NCBI RefSeq assembly: GCF_004004555.2
Contig: NZ_SACP01000038.1
Location: forward strand, 1 to 56,975
Reading direction: 5' to 3'
Origin: Methylobacterium oryzihabitans
GTDB lineage: Bacteria > Pseudomonadota > Alphaproteobacteria > Rhizobiales > Beijerinckiaceae
DNA: 56,975 bases
Below the pieces are notes generated by a model. That model saw only the letters and a program-made list of their open reading frames with translations. It had not been told where the DNA came from and did no database searches. Within the stretch, counting starts at the first letter, position 1. The number at the start of each line of letters is the position of its first letter. Positions 16,323 through 23,966 of this stretch are shown piece after piece. The position numbers and the translations under genes were made by a program.

Positions 16323-17126
16323 ATGTCGACAGCACAACTCGTCGTGCAGCATCTGCCTTACCTGCGCCGTTACGCGCGCGCGCTGACCGGCAGCCAGGTT
16401 GCCGGCGACGCCTATGTGGCGGCGACGCTCGAGACCCTCGTCAACGAGCCCGAGACCCTGGGCCGCAGTTCCAACGTCAAGGCCGATCTCTTCCGCGTCT
16501 TCACCCGGATCTGGAACTCGCTGTCCGTCAACGGCCAGAGCGAGCAGGTCCAGCACGATCTTCCGGCGGAGGTCCGGCTCGGGCAGATTACCCCGCTCCC
16601 CCGTCAGGCGTTCCTGCTGTCGTGCCTGGAGGGCTTCTCGGAGGAGGACGCCGCGACCATCCTGGGCGTCGAGATCGACGAGGTGCGCGACCTCGTGGAC
16701 GAGGCCGGGCGCGAGCTCGCCGCCGACATGGCGACCGAGATCCTCATCATCGAGGACGAGCCGCTCATCGCCATGGACCTCGAAGCCCTGGTCGAGGGTC
16801 TCGGCCACAACGTCACCGGCGTCGCCCGCACGCGCAGCGAGGCGAGCGTGCTCGCCCAGACCAAGCGGCCGGGCCTGATCCTCGCCGACATCCAGCTCGC
16901 CGACGGATCGTCGGGCCTCGACGCGGTCAACGACCTGCTCCAGAACTTCGAGGTGCCGGTGATCTTCATCACCGCCTACCCTGAGCGCTTCCTCACCGGC
17001 GAGCGGCCGGAACCGGCCTTCCTCATCGCCAAGCCGTTCCAGCCCGCCAACGTCTCGGCGGTCATCAGCCAGGCCCTGTTCTTCCAGCAAAGCGCCAAGC
17101 GGCGCGAAGCCCGGGCGACCGCCTGA
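16323..17126 (+). CDS. phyR: PhyR general-stress response regulator (anti-anti-sigma factor), 267 aa
   Basis: PhyR has an N-terminal sigma-factor-like domain (residues ~1-130, MSTAQLVVQHLPYLRRYARA to EAGRELAAD) and a C-terminal receiver domain (~137-255). The receiver has Glu144/Asp145, phospho-acceptor Asp189 (ILADIQLADG), Thr217 and Lys237 (IAKPFQ). When phosphorylated, the sigma-like domain binds NepR and frees EcfG. Length and order are exactly those of PhyR, first described in Methylobacterium. It has its own EcfG promoter, is divergent from nepR, and a strong hairpin terminator follows. All receiver residues are intact. Confidence 0.96.
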   Translation: MSTAQLVVQHLPYLRRYARALTGSQVAGDAYVAATLETLVNEPETLGRSSNVKADLFRVFTRIWNSLSVNGQSEQVQHDLPAEVRLGQITPLPRQAFLLSCLEGFSEEDAATILGVEIDEVRDLVDEAGRELAADMATEILIIEDEPLIAMDLEALVEGLGHNVTGVARTRSEASVLAQTKRPGLILADIQLADGSSGLDAVNDLLQNFEVPVIFITAYPERFLTGERPEPAFLIAKPFQPANVSAVISQALFFQQSAKRREARATA

Positions 17127-17156
17127 CCCCCTCGGCCTCACGCCGTCCTGCCCCGA

Positions 17157-17181
17157 GCCGCGGATCGTCTCCGCGGCTTTT
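17157..17181 (+). terminator. Rho-independent terminator of phyR
   Basis: GCCGCGGA (17157-17164) pairs with TCCGCGGC (17170-17177) around a 5-nt loop and is followed by TTTT. It lies 30 bp after the phyR stop. Confidence 0.8.
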
Positions 17182-17226
17182 CGCTGCGTGGACGGGGTGG
17201 CAAGGTCGGCGCAGCGCATACGAAAA

Positions 17227-17254
17227 ACGGGCCGGATCGCGAGATCCGGCCCGT
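17227..17254 (-). terminator. 12-bp hairpin with A-tract (minus-strand or bidirectional terminator)
   Basis: ACGGGCCGGATC at 17227-17238 and GATCCGGCCCGT at 17243-17254 form a perfect stem with loop GCGA. The hairpin is preceded by AAAAA, so read on the minus strand it ends in TTTTT. No clear minus-strand gene enters it. It may insulate phyR from transcription arriving from the right. Confidence 0.6.
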
Positions 17255-17478
17255 GAGAGTTTCCGGCCGATGCACAAGGGGAATGCGGGGAGGACCAGGT
17301 GGCCGGGTTGTCTCATCAACGTGGCCCGGCCGCGGGAGGTTCCGGGATGCAGGCTCTGGCGCCGCTTTTTCTTGCCTGTTGCGCGCCCGCCACTCACGCC
17401 GGATCGAGAGGGTGAACGAACCGTTACCGGGTTTGCTCGCATCCCGTTGATTAACTGTGCCGTTCGAGGACAGAGGGC

Positions 17479-17504
17479 GGAACGACCGGCGGTGCCGGCG
17501 CGTT
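17479..17504 (+). promoter_or_regulatory. EcfG-type promoter GGAAC-N17-CGTT
   Basis: GGAAC at 17479-17483, 17-nt spacer, CGTT at 17501-17504: exact consensus, 41 nt before the ATG at 17546. It supports that ATG over an earlier GTG at 17516, which would lie too close to the -10 box. Confidence 0.72.
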
Positions 17505-17545
17505 ATGAAGATGACGTGTCAAGCTTCGCTGCGAGGGCCACGCGT

Positions 17546-18043
17546 ATGCTTCGCGCCCACCTGTTCTTCGGCATCACCATACCGGCTGCATTCCTGGCGT
17601 TTCTGGGCCAGCCCCTGGTCGAGCACTCGCTGGAGGCGGTCGCCCGACCGGCTGGCAGCGGAATCGTCGCCAAGGGCGACCGTCTGTCGCGGGGTCCGGC
17701 CACCCAAACCGCCCAGGTTCCCGTCTCGGTCGAGATCACCGGGCTCGGGGCCGCGACGGTCACCCTGCGCAACGCCGCCGGGGAGATCGTCTATCGGACG
17801 GATCGCCTCAGCAACACCACCCTGGTCGCGCGCGACACCGAGGTGCCGCACGTCACCCTGCGCAGCCGGGACGGCGCGCCGGTGGTGCAGAAATCGCCGA
17901 CGGCGAGCGAGACCCCGCCACGCCGGATGCTGGAGGGCTGCGAAGGCGCCGTCAGCAGCCTCGCCGGGCATGAGGCCCGCCGCCTTCTGCCGAGCCGCTG
18001 CCTCGCCGACGCCGTCGACCTGCGCTCCGGCCGCGACGTCTGA
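17546..18043 (+). CDS. Exported or anchored hypothetical protein, 165 aa, stress-promoter controlled
   Basis: Starts MLRAHLFFGITIPAAFLAFL, an uncleaved anchor or signal peptide. A periplasmic region follows with beta-rich segments (VPVSVEITGLGAATVTLRNA, GEIVYRTDRLSNTTLVARD) and a C-terminal part containing two cysteines (LEGCEGAVSSL, LPSRCLADAV) that could form a disulfide. I do not recognise the family. It is preceded by an exact EcfG promoter match and followed after 39 bp by a second small gene, probably in one operon. A role in envelope maintenance during stress is an inference from the promoter and topology only. Confidence 0.7.
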   Translation: MLRAHLFFGITIPAAFLAFLGQPLVEHSLEAVARPAGSGIVAKGDRLSRGPATQTAQVPVSVEITGLGAATVTLRNAAGEIVYRTDRLSNTTLVARDTEVPHVTLRSRDGAPVVQKSPTASETPPRRMLEGCEGAVSSLAGHEARRLLPSRCLADAVDLRSGRDV

Positions 18044-18082
18044 GGCCGACGCCCCCCGACAACACCTTTTGGAGGATCGCCG

Positions 18083-18286
18083 ATGTTCGACATCTGCGAA
18101 CCGGACGTCTCCCCTCCGCCGGCCGTCGCTCTCCGCCCCGAGCGCGATGCGACGGCGACGCACGAGGCCGAGCGACTCGCCGCTCTCCTGGAAGGCATCC
18201 TGCCGACGAAGATCCCCGATGAGGCGGTCTGCATCGCTCTCGCACAGCGCCACCTGCTCGTGACCGCACGAGACCGCGCTCCCTGA
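18083..18286 (+). CDS. Hypothetical 67-aa protein
   Basis: ATG at 18083 follows a GGAGG with ideal spacing. The product MFDICEPDVSPPPAVALRPE... has a helical centre (THEAERLAALLEGILPTKIP) and ends RHLLVTARDRAP. It is soluble and acidic in its N-terminal half. It sits 39 bp after the exported 165-aa protein and is probably co-transcribed from the EcfG promoter at 17479. Family unknown. A truncated KGG-type gene on the opposite strand overlaps its 3' side if read through. Confidence 0.6.
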   Translation: MFDICEPDVSPPPAVALRPERDATATHEAERLAALLEGILPTKIPDEAVCIALAQRHLLVTARDRAP

Positions 18287-18287
18287 C

Positions 18288-18402
18288 AGGAAGCCCCCCG
18301 CTCCGCCGGTACGCTGCGGCCGCCCTTGCTGGCGATCTCGCGCTGCCGTTCCAGGTCCATCGAGGCGAAGCCGCGCTTCGACGTCGAGTTGCCGGATGCC
18401 AT
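18288..18402 (-). pseudogene. N-terminal fragment of a KGG-repeat (GsiB/Con-10-like) stress protein
   Basis: The start is very clear: AAGGAGG lies just before ATG 18402, and the product begins MASGNSTSKRGFASMDLERQ, then REIASKGGRSVPAE. This is the diagnostic KGG motif (GFASMD...ASKGG) of small hydrophilic stress proteins, which normally contain two or more copies. Here only one copy is present. Family similarity ends at about residue 34 (~18301). The frame then stays open antisense to the neighbouring gene as far as 17791 without another KGG. It looks like a 3'-truncated gene. An EcfG-like promoter lies upstream. Confidence 0.6.
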
Positions 18403-18437
18403 TGTGTGCCTCCTTGCTGTGTGTTCTCAGTCCGAAC

Positions 18438-18462
18438 AACCTTCAGCGGAAATGTTGGTTCC
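18438..18462 (-). promoter_or_regulatory. EcfG-like promoter GGAAC-N16-GGTT
   Basis: On the minus strand GGAAC (18462-18458), 16 nt, GGTT (18441-18438). The -10 element has one mismatch to CGTT. It is 36 nt before the KGG-protein start, the spacing seen at the other genes here. Confidence 0.55.
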
Positions 18463-18545
18463 TGCTAGGCTCCCGGCCCGGCCCCTGTGCGGAGGGCGTG
18501 GAAAAGCTGTGCGGAAGTCCGTTCCCCGCCCCGGTCCTGCCGCCG

Positions 18546-18571
18546 GGAACCCCTCCGCTCCCGAACCCGTT
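18546..18571 (+). promoter_or_regulatory. EcfG-type promoter GGAAC-N17-CGTT
   Basis: GGAAC at 18546-18550, 17-nt spacer, CGTT at 18568-18571: exact consensus, 55 nt before the GTG start at 18627. Confidence 0.72.
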
Positions 18572-18626
18572 CGAGGACCATCCCGGCGCAGGCCGGCGCC
18601 CGGCCGTCACGATTAGGAGAACAGCG

Positions 18627-18851
18627 GTGACAAACCCCGACATGGTGAAGCGCGCCGCGGCACAAGGCGGGCCGGGAGCGCCGTCGCCCAACCGCCAGCC
18701 GACGCCGCCGGTGCCGGCCGCCGAGGGCGACGCCCACCCGATCGCCCGCGAGGAGCCGGAGGACTCGCCGACCGCCGACCGCCGGGTTCCGGCGCCCAAT
18801 CCGCAGTTCCGCGGGCCTCCGAAGAGCGGGCTGTCGACCCGCAAGGACTGA
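18627..18851 (+). CDS. Disordered hypothetical protein, 74 aa, stress-promoter controlled
   Basis: GTG at 18627 with AGGAG about 8 nt upstream. The product MTNPDMVKRAAAQGGPGAPS... is rich in Pro, Ala, Glu and Asp (PTPPVPAAEGDAHPIAREEP) and has no hydrophobic segment, so it is predicted to be intrinsically disordered, like many small stress-protective proteins. An exact EcfG promoter match lies upstream. Family not recognised. The composition and promoter are the only functional hints. Confidence 0.62.
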   Translation: MTNPDMVKRAAAQGGPGAPSPNRQPTPPVPAAEGDAHPIAREEPEDSPTADRRVPAPNPQFRGPPKSGLSTRKD

Positions 18852-18933
18852 ACGCCCGCGGGTGCGCGCGTCGCCCCCGTTCCAAGCCCGCCCCGACCGC
18901 TTTACAGAGGCAAGCGTGGGGGCGGGCGGTCGC

Positions 18934-21906
18934 ATGAGCGCGGTGGACGGCAACGACAGGGACAGGGGCCGGGACGACGGCCGCGGGAGCCGCGACGGCG
19001 ACGCCGAGGCGCGCGACGCCCAGGGCGGGCTCGACCGCAGCCTGTTCCGCTACGTCTGGCGCCACTCCAAGCGCGATCAGATCATGATCTGCGCCGTCGT
19101 GCTGGCCTCGCTGCCGCTCTATTTCGCCTCCCTCGACCTGCCGCGGCGCATCGTCAACGAGGCGATCCAGGGCCACGCCTTCGAGAAGGGCAATCCGACC
19201 ACCTCGTTCCTCGTCCTGCGCCTGCACCTGCCGGACATGCTCGGCGGCGACAAGGCGGTGTTCGACGGCTTCGACGTCGACCGGTTCGGGCTGCTGTTCG
19301 GCCTTTCGGTCCTGTTCCTGCTCCTCGTCCTCGTCAACGGCGCGTTCAAGTACTGGATCAACGTCGCCAAGGGCACCCTCGGCGAGCGCATGCTGCGCCG
19401 GCTGCGCTTCCAGCTCTTCTCGCTGATCCTGCGCTTCCCGCCCGAGGCCCTGCGCCAGACCAAGTCGTCGGAACTCGCCACCATCGTGCGCGACGAGGTC
19501 GAGCCGGTCGGCGGCTTCATCGGCGACGCCTTCATCCTGCCGGCGCATCTCGGCACCCAGGCCGCCACCGCGATGACGTTCATCCTGCTCCAGAACGTCT
19601 GGCTCGGGCTGATGGCGGCGGGCGTCGTTGGGGTGCAGTTCGTGGTCATCCCGCGGATGCGGCGCGAGCTCCTGCGCCTCGGCCGCCAGCGCCAGCTCGC
19701 CTCGCGCCGCCTCGCCGGCCGGGTCGGCGAGGTCGTGGACGGGATCGAGGCGGTGCATTCCAACGGCACCGAGGCGTGGGAGCGGGCCGAGATCGGCCAC
19801 CGCCTGTTCCACCTGTTCGACCTGCGGCTGCGCATCTACCAGCGCAAGTTCATGGTCAAGTTCCTGAACAACCTGCTGGCGCAGATGACGCCGTTCCTGT
19901 TCTATTGCATCGGCGGCTACTTCGCGCTCAAGGGGCAGCTCAGCATCGGCCAGCTCGTCGCGGTGATCGCCGCCTACCGTGACCTGCCGCCGCCGCTCAA
20001 GGAGCTGATCGACTGGGACCAGCAGCGCCTCGACGTGCAGGTGAAGTACGAGCAGGTGCTGCAGCAGTTCCTGCCCGAGCGCCTGCGCCCCACCCGCACC
20101 GAGGGCTGCGACGGCGCCCTGCTCGGGCCCCTGGCGCTGGAGGAGGTCGGCGTGCGCGAGCCCGCCGGCCCGGTGCTCGAAGGCGTCTCGCTCGCCGTCG
20201 CGCTGCCGACCCGGCTCGCCATCGTCAGCGACGGCACGCCGTCCGCGAGCGCGCTCGCGCGCGTCGTCGCTCACCGCCTCGCGCCGACCGGCGGCCGCGT
20301 GACGGTCGCCGGCCGCGACCTGTCGGACTGGTCGTCGTCCTCCCTCGCCCGCCGCATCGCCTATGCCAGCGTCGAGCCGGTGCTGTTCCCGGGCTCCCTG
20401 CGCGACAACATCGTGTACGGCCTCAACCGCCCGCCGCCGGGGGGCCAGGCGGCGTCGCGCGACGCCGAGGAGCAGCGCCGGATCGGCGAGGCGCGGCGCA
20501 CCGGCAACCCGCTCGACGGCCTCGGCGACGGCTGGGTCGACTACGTCCGGGCGGGCCAGCCCGACGAAGCCGCCCTCGACCGGGCGATCCTCGATTGGCT
20601 GCGCCGGATCGGGATGGGGGACGAGGTCTACCGCTTCGGCCTGCTCGGGCAGGTCGATCCCGACCGCCACCCGGACCTCGCTGCCCGGGTGATCGAGGCC
20701 CGGGCCGGCCTGCGGGCGAGCCTCGCCCGAAGCGGCCGCGACCACCTCGTCGAGCCCTTCGACGTGGCGCGCTACAACCGGCAGGCGACGGTGGCGGAGA
20801 ACCTGCTGTTCGGCGTGCCGACCAGCCCGGCCTTCATCGGGCGCGCCCTGGCGGAGCACCCGGTGGTGCGGGCGGTGCTCGACCGCTGCGACCTCACCGA
20901 TTCCCTCGTCCTGATGGGCGAGCAGATCGCCTCGACGATGCTCGAGATCTTCCGCGGCCTGCCGACCGGGCACCCGCTGTTCGAGCAGTTCTCGTTCCTG
21001 TCGGCCGACGAGCTGCCGGAATACGAGGCGATCCTGGCCCGGCGCACGGCGGTCGAGGCCTCGGTCGCGCGCCATCGCGGCTCGCGCCTGTCCAAGGCGC
21101 GCCGGCGTCTCATGGGCCTCGAACGCTACGGCAGCGCCGACGCGACCCGGCTCATCGCCCTGCCGCTGGCCTATATCGAGCCGCGCCATCGCCTCGGCCT
21201 TATCGACGACGACTTCCGCGCCCGGATCGTCGAGGCGCGCGGCCTGCTGCACGGCACCCTGGAGGCCACCGACGAGGGCGGGGTCGACTTCTACGATTCC
21301 GAGGCGGTCTGCGTCGCGGCGCCGCTGCGCGACAACCTGCTGTTCGGCCGCATCAACCAGTCGGTGGCGGATGCCGCCGGGGCGGTCACCGCCGCCATCA
21401 CCGAGACGGTCGAGGAACTCGACCTCGCCGACGCGATCGCCCGGGTCGGCCTCGACCATCAGGTCGGTCCCTCGGGCCGGCTGCTGTCGGGGCCGCAGCG
21501 CGCCGCCGTCAGCCTCGTGCGGGCGCTGATCCGCCGGCCCGACCTGCTGGTGCTCGACGGCGCCCTCTCGCCGATGGGCGAGAACCGCGCCAAGGCGGTG
21601 CTGGGACTGCTGCTGGAGCGCTCCGGCGACGAGCGCAGCCTCGTGGTGGTGCTGCCGAGCGAGCGAGCGGCCGGCCTGTTCGACGTGGTCTGGCGCGCCC
21701 AGGGCACCCGGATCTCCGTCCAGGCGCCGGAGGCCGGCGGGACCGGTGCGCCGGAGACCCCGGGGCCCGATGACCGGGGAGAGCCGGGCGACGGGGCTGG
21801 CGCCGGGCGCGGCGCTGCGGCACTCTCCGGCGACGCGATGACGGAGCCCGGCGACGGCCGGGCCGCGCGGCCGGTGCTCGCCGGCCCGCCGGGGAACGAC
21901 GCATGA
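18934..21906 (+). CDS. Large ABC-exporter-like protein with degenerate nucleotide-binding domain, 990 aa
   Basis: An acidic N-terminal tail (~50 aa) leads into a type-IV ABC exporter membrane domain (helices from DQIMICAVVLASLPLYFASL to LSIGQLVAVIAAYRDL). It is followed by a nucleotide-binding-like domain in which every catalytic motif is changed. The P-loop at residues ~428-438 reads VSDGTPSASA (no Gly-Lys), the signature is LSGPQ at ~851, Walker B reads LLVLDGALS (Gly for catalytic Glu, ~869), and the switch His is lost. About 340 residues are inserted between NIVYGL and the signature. They contain two further DNI-FG-like motifs (~621 and ~798). ATP hydrolysis is unlikely, so a structural or sensor role is possible. 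The next gene overlaps by ATGA. Confidence 0.82.
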   Translation: MSAVDGNDRDRGRDDGRGSRDGDAEARDAQGGLDRSLFRYVWRHSKRDQIMICAVVLASLPLYFASLDLPRRIVNEAIQGHAFEKGNPTTSFLVLRLHLPDMLGGDKAVFDGFDVDRFGLLFGLSVLFLLLVLVNGAFKYWINVAKGTLGERMLRRLRFQLFSLILRFPPEALRQTKSSELATIVRDEVEPVGGFIGDAFILPAHLGTQAATAMTFILLQNVWLGLMAAGVVGVQFVVIPRMRRELLRLGRQRQLASRRLAGRVGEVVDGIEAVHSNGTEAWERAEIGHRLFHLFDLRLRIYQRKFMVKFLNNLLAQMTPFLFYCIGGYFALKGQLSIGQLVAVIAAYRDLPPPLKELIDWDQQRLDVQVKYEQVLQQFLPERLRPTRTEGCDGALLGPLALEEVGVREPAGPVLEGVSLAVALPTRLAIVSDGTPSASALARVVAHRLAPTGGRVTVAGRDLSDWSSSSLARRIAYASVEPVLFPGSLRDNIVYGLNRPPPGGQAASRDAEEQRRIGEARRTGNPLDGLGDGWVDYVRAGQPDEAALDRAILDWLRRIGMGDEVYRFGLLGQVDPDRHPDLAARVIEARAGLRASLARSGRDHLVEPFDVARYNRQATVAENLLFGVPTSPAFIGRALAEHPVVRAVLDRCDLTDSLVLMGEQIASTMLEIFRGLPTGHPLFEQFSFLSADELPEYEAILARRTAVEASVARHRGSRLSKARRRLMGLERYGSADATRLIALPLAYIEPRHRLGLIDDDFRARIVEARGLLHGTLEATDEGGVDFYDSEAVCVAAPLRDNLLFGRINQSVADAAGAVTAAITETVEELDLADAIARVGLDHQVGPSGRLLSGPQRAAVSLVRALIRRPDLLVLDGALSPMGENRAKAVLGLLLERSGDERSLVVVLPSERAAGLFDVVWRAQGTRISVQAPEAGGTGAPETPGPDDRGEPGDGAGAGRGAAALSGDAMTEPGDGRAARPVLAGPPGNDA

Positions 21907-22349
21907 CGCTCGAAACCGAGGTGCAGTCGCTGCGCCAAGTGCCGATGTTCCGGGAGGTCGATCCGGCCCGCCTCAAGCTCCTGGCCTTCACGAGCGAGCG
22001 GGTGCATTTCGCCGCCGGACAGCGCTTCTTCGACCAGGGCGACGCCGCCGACGCCGCCTACCTGCTGCTGGAGGGGGAGGCCGCAGTCACCCTCGACGGA
22101 CCGCAAGGGGCGATCCAGGTCGCGGTGCTCGGCGACAATGCGCTCGTCGGCGAGATGGGCATCCTCGCCGACCAGCCGCGTTCCGCCACCGTGACGGCGG
22201 TCGGGCCGACCACCGCCTTGCGCATCGACCGCCGGGTCTTCCTCGAACTGCTGAGCCAGTTCCCGCAGATCGCCATCGCGGTGATGCGCGAACTCGCCCA
22301 CCGGCTCGAACTCACCAACCAGCAGCTCGCCCAGACGCGGGCCCGCTGA
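21903..22349 (+). CDS. Cyclic nucleotide-binding (Crp-like) domain protein, 148 aa
   Basis: A single cNMP-binding beta-roll without a DNA-binding domain. It reads LRQVPMFREVDPARLKLLAF at the start, FFDQGDAADAAYLLLEGEAA in the roll, then NALVGEMGILADQPRSATV, which is the phosphate-binding cassette region (GE...R.A). The start overlaps the ABC-like gene's stop (ATGA), so it is translationally coupled to it and probably forms its regulatory subunit. Pairing of a cNMP domain with this ABC-like protein suggests ligand-controlled behaviour at the membrane. The ligand could be cAMP, cGMP or none. Confidence 0.85.
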   Translation: MTLETEVQSLRQVPMFREVDPARLKLLAFTSERVHFAAGQRFFDQGDAADAAYLLLEGEAAVTLDGPQGAIQVAVLGDNALVGEMGILADQPRSATVTAVGPTTALRIDRRVFLELLSQFPQIAIAVMRELAHRLELTNQQLAQTRAR

Positions 22350-22400
22350 GGCCAGGTCCGGCCCGGGACCCGAACAAGAATCCGCAGACGGGGAAACGCC

Positions 22401-23162
22401 ATGGATCTCGCCGCCGGCCTCAAGGGCCGCCACGTCCTCGTGACCGGTGCGTCGAGCGGGCTCGGCGACCATTTCGCCCGGCTCTGCGCCGCCGGCGGTG
22501 CCGCCGTGACGGTGGCGGCCCGCCGCCGCGACCGCCTCGACGCCCTGGTCGCGGCCCTGCGCGAGGCCGGTGCGCTCCGGGCCCGGGCGGTCTCCCTCGA
22601 CGTCGCCGATCCGGATTCCGTGGCCGCCGCCTTCGCCGACCTCGACGCGCCCCTCGACGTGGTGGTCAACAATGCCGGCATCGCCGAGAGCGGCGCGGCG
22701 ATCGACCTGCCGCGCGACAGCTTCGACCGGGTGATCGACACCAACCTGCGCGGCGTCTGGGCGGTCTCGACCGAGGCGGCACGGGCGTGGCGCGACGCCG
22801 GCCGCGGCGGCGTCATCGTCAACGTCGCGTCGATCCTCGGCCTGCGGGTCGCCGGCGGCGTCGGCCCCTACACGGTGTCGAAGGCCGCCGTGGTCCAGCT
22901 CACCCAGGCGCTCGCCCTCGAATGGGCGCGCTACGGCATCCGGGTCAACGCCCTGGCGCCGGGCTACATCGGCACCGACATCAACCGCGACTTCTTCGAG
23001 ACCGAGCCCGGCCGGGCGATGCTCAAGCGCATCCCGATGCGCCGCCTCGGCCGGCCGGAGGATCTCGACGGCGCCTTCCTGCTGCTCGCCGGCGACGCCT
23101 CGGGCTGGATGACCGGCGCGACCATCCCGGTCGACGGCGGGCATCTCGTGTCGAGCCTCTAA
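22401..23162 (+). CDS. Short-chain dehydrogenase/reductase (SDR), 253 aa
   Basis: Classical SDR: NAD(P)-binding TGASSGLG at residues 15-22, NNAG at 88-91, catalytic Ser142 (NVASI), Tyr155 and Lys159 (YTVSK). The C-terminus is complete with the family's GWMTGATIPVDGG. It starts 51 bp after the cNMP-binding gene in the same direction and may be in one operon with the ABC-like protein. The substrate is unknown; motif TGxxxGxG followed by basic ARRR (residues 38-41) favours NADPH. Intergenic repeat sequence begins immediately after the stop codon. Confidence 0.88.
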   Translation: MDLAAGLKGRHVLVTGASSGLGDHFARLCAAGGAAVTVAARRRDRLDALVAALREAGALRARAVSLDVADPDSVAAAFADLDAPLDVVVNNAGIAESGAAIDLPRDSFDRVIDTNLRGVWAVSTEAARAWRDAGRGGVIVNVASILGLRVAGGVGPYTVSKAAVVQLTQALALEWARYGIRVNALAPGYIGTDINRDFFETEPGRAMLKRIPMRRLGRPEDLDGAFLLLAGDASGWMTGATIPVDGGHLVSSL

Positions 23163-23590
23163 ATGGAAACTCGCTGAAAACAACTGGTTTTGCAGTCGAA
23201 ATTTTGAGCGCGGGATCCCCTCTCCCGAGTGGGAGAGGGGTAGGGGTGAGGGTGGAGACGGTTCCGCAATGTCCCTGAACCGTCGAGCTGCGCGGCTCGA
23301 CGCTTGTCGCTCAATCCTGAAGCCGAGCCACCCTCACCCCTGTCCCCTCTCCCACTCGGGAGAGGGGGACCCGCGCCAAGAGGAAAACCGTCTTCGATGG
23401 CCGCAACGGGTGCAAAAAAACCGCGGCTCCGTTTCATCCGCGAGGGACCGCGAAGCCGGTGTGCAACTGATACGGTTTTCGGACGATCAGTTCCGAAAAT
23501 CGTCTCGAAGCCCGCGCGGCGAATGAGCGAAGCCGGTTTCCGCATCGCGAGGCGATCAATCAGAAACCGTATGAGACCGACCGCCCAAGA
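23163..23590 (+). repeat. Mosaic intergenic repeat block (palindromic)
   Basis: Noncoding DNA starting directly after the SDR stop. It opens with GGAAACTCGCTGAAA, then a stem formed by CTCTCCCGAGTGGGAGAGG, a second oppositely oriented copy near 23345, and a segment reading GTTTCATCCGCGAGGGACCG. All of these have close counterparts at 30902-31560. From 23470 it enters the second repeat family (GATACGGTTTTCGGACGATC ... CCCGCGCGGCG ... TTTCCGCATCGCGA), shared with 33.9 and 45.9 kb. The remaining 23591-23966 shows no gene and leads to the next CDS. Confidence 0.75.
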
Positions 23591-23966
23591 TGCTGACGCA
23601 TCGACTCGATCTCGGGCAGGCCCGAGGTCGACGGGGCCGTTGACCCCTCCCGAATTTTCCGATGCCAAGCCAAGGGCTTGATGAAAATTCGAGAACGGAG
23701 CCAAGGGTCTTTTTCAACGACCGTTGGTACGAAAACGTATGGGGCAGGACGGGGCGACCCGCGGCGGAGCCGGACCCGTCCTCGACGGATCCCGGCAACC
23801 GTCACCCCGCCCGACCCGCATCGAGGCGTCGAACCCGAAGCCGGGCCGGACTCCGGGCGCGGATGCGCGATCGACGGCCGGCCGCGTCCCTCCGGCGCCC
23901 GACCTTAATCCGGCATTAGCCGTGACGCCGCATTCTGCCGGGCCGAAGGATGCGGCGGGACGCGGG

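Noticed and set aside
18613..21459. A 948-aa open frame antisense to the ABC-like gene
   Set aside because: Shadow frame produced by codon-position GC bias. It has no family motif and a composition of Arg/Gly/Asp repeats typical of antisense translation.
23304..23681. Open frames inside the intergenic repeat block
   Set aside because: They cross inverted repeats and shared modules found elsewhere in noncoding positions, and have no ribosome-binding sites.
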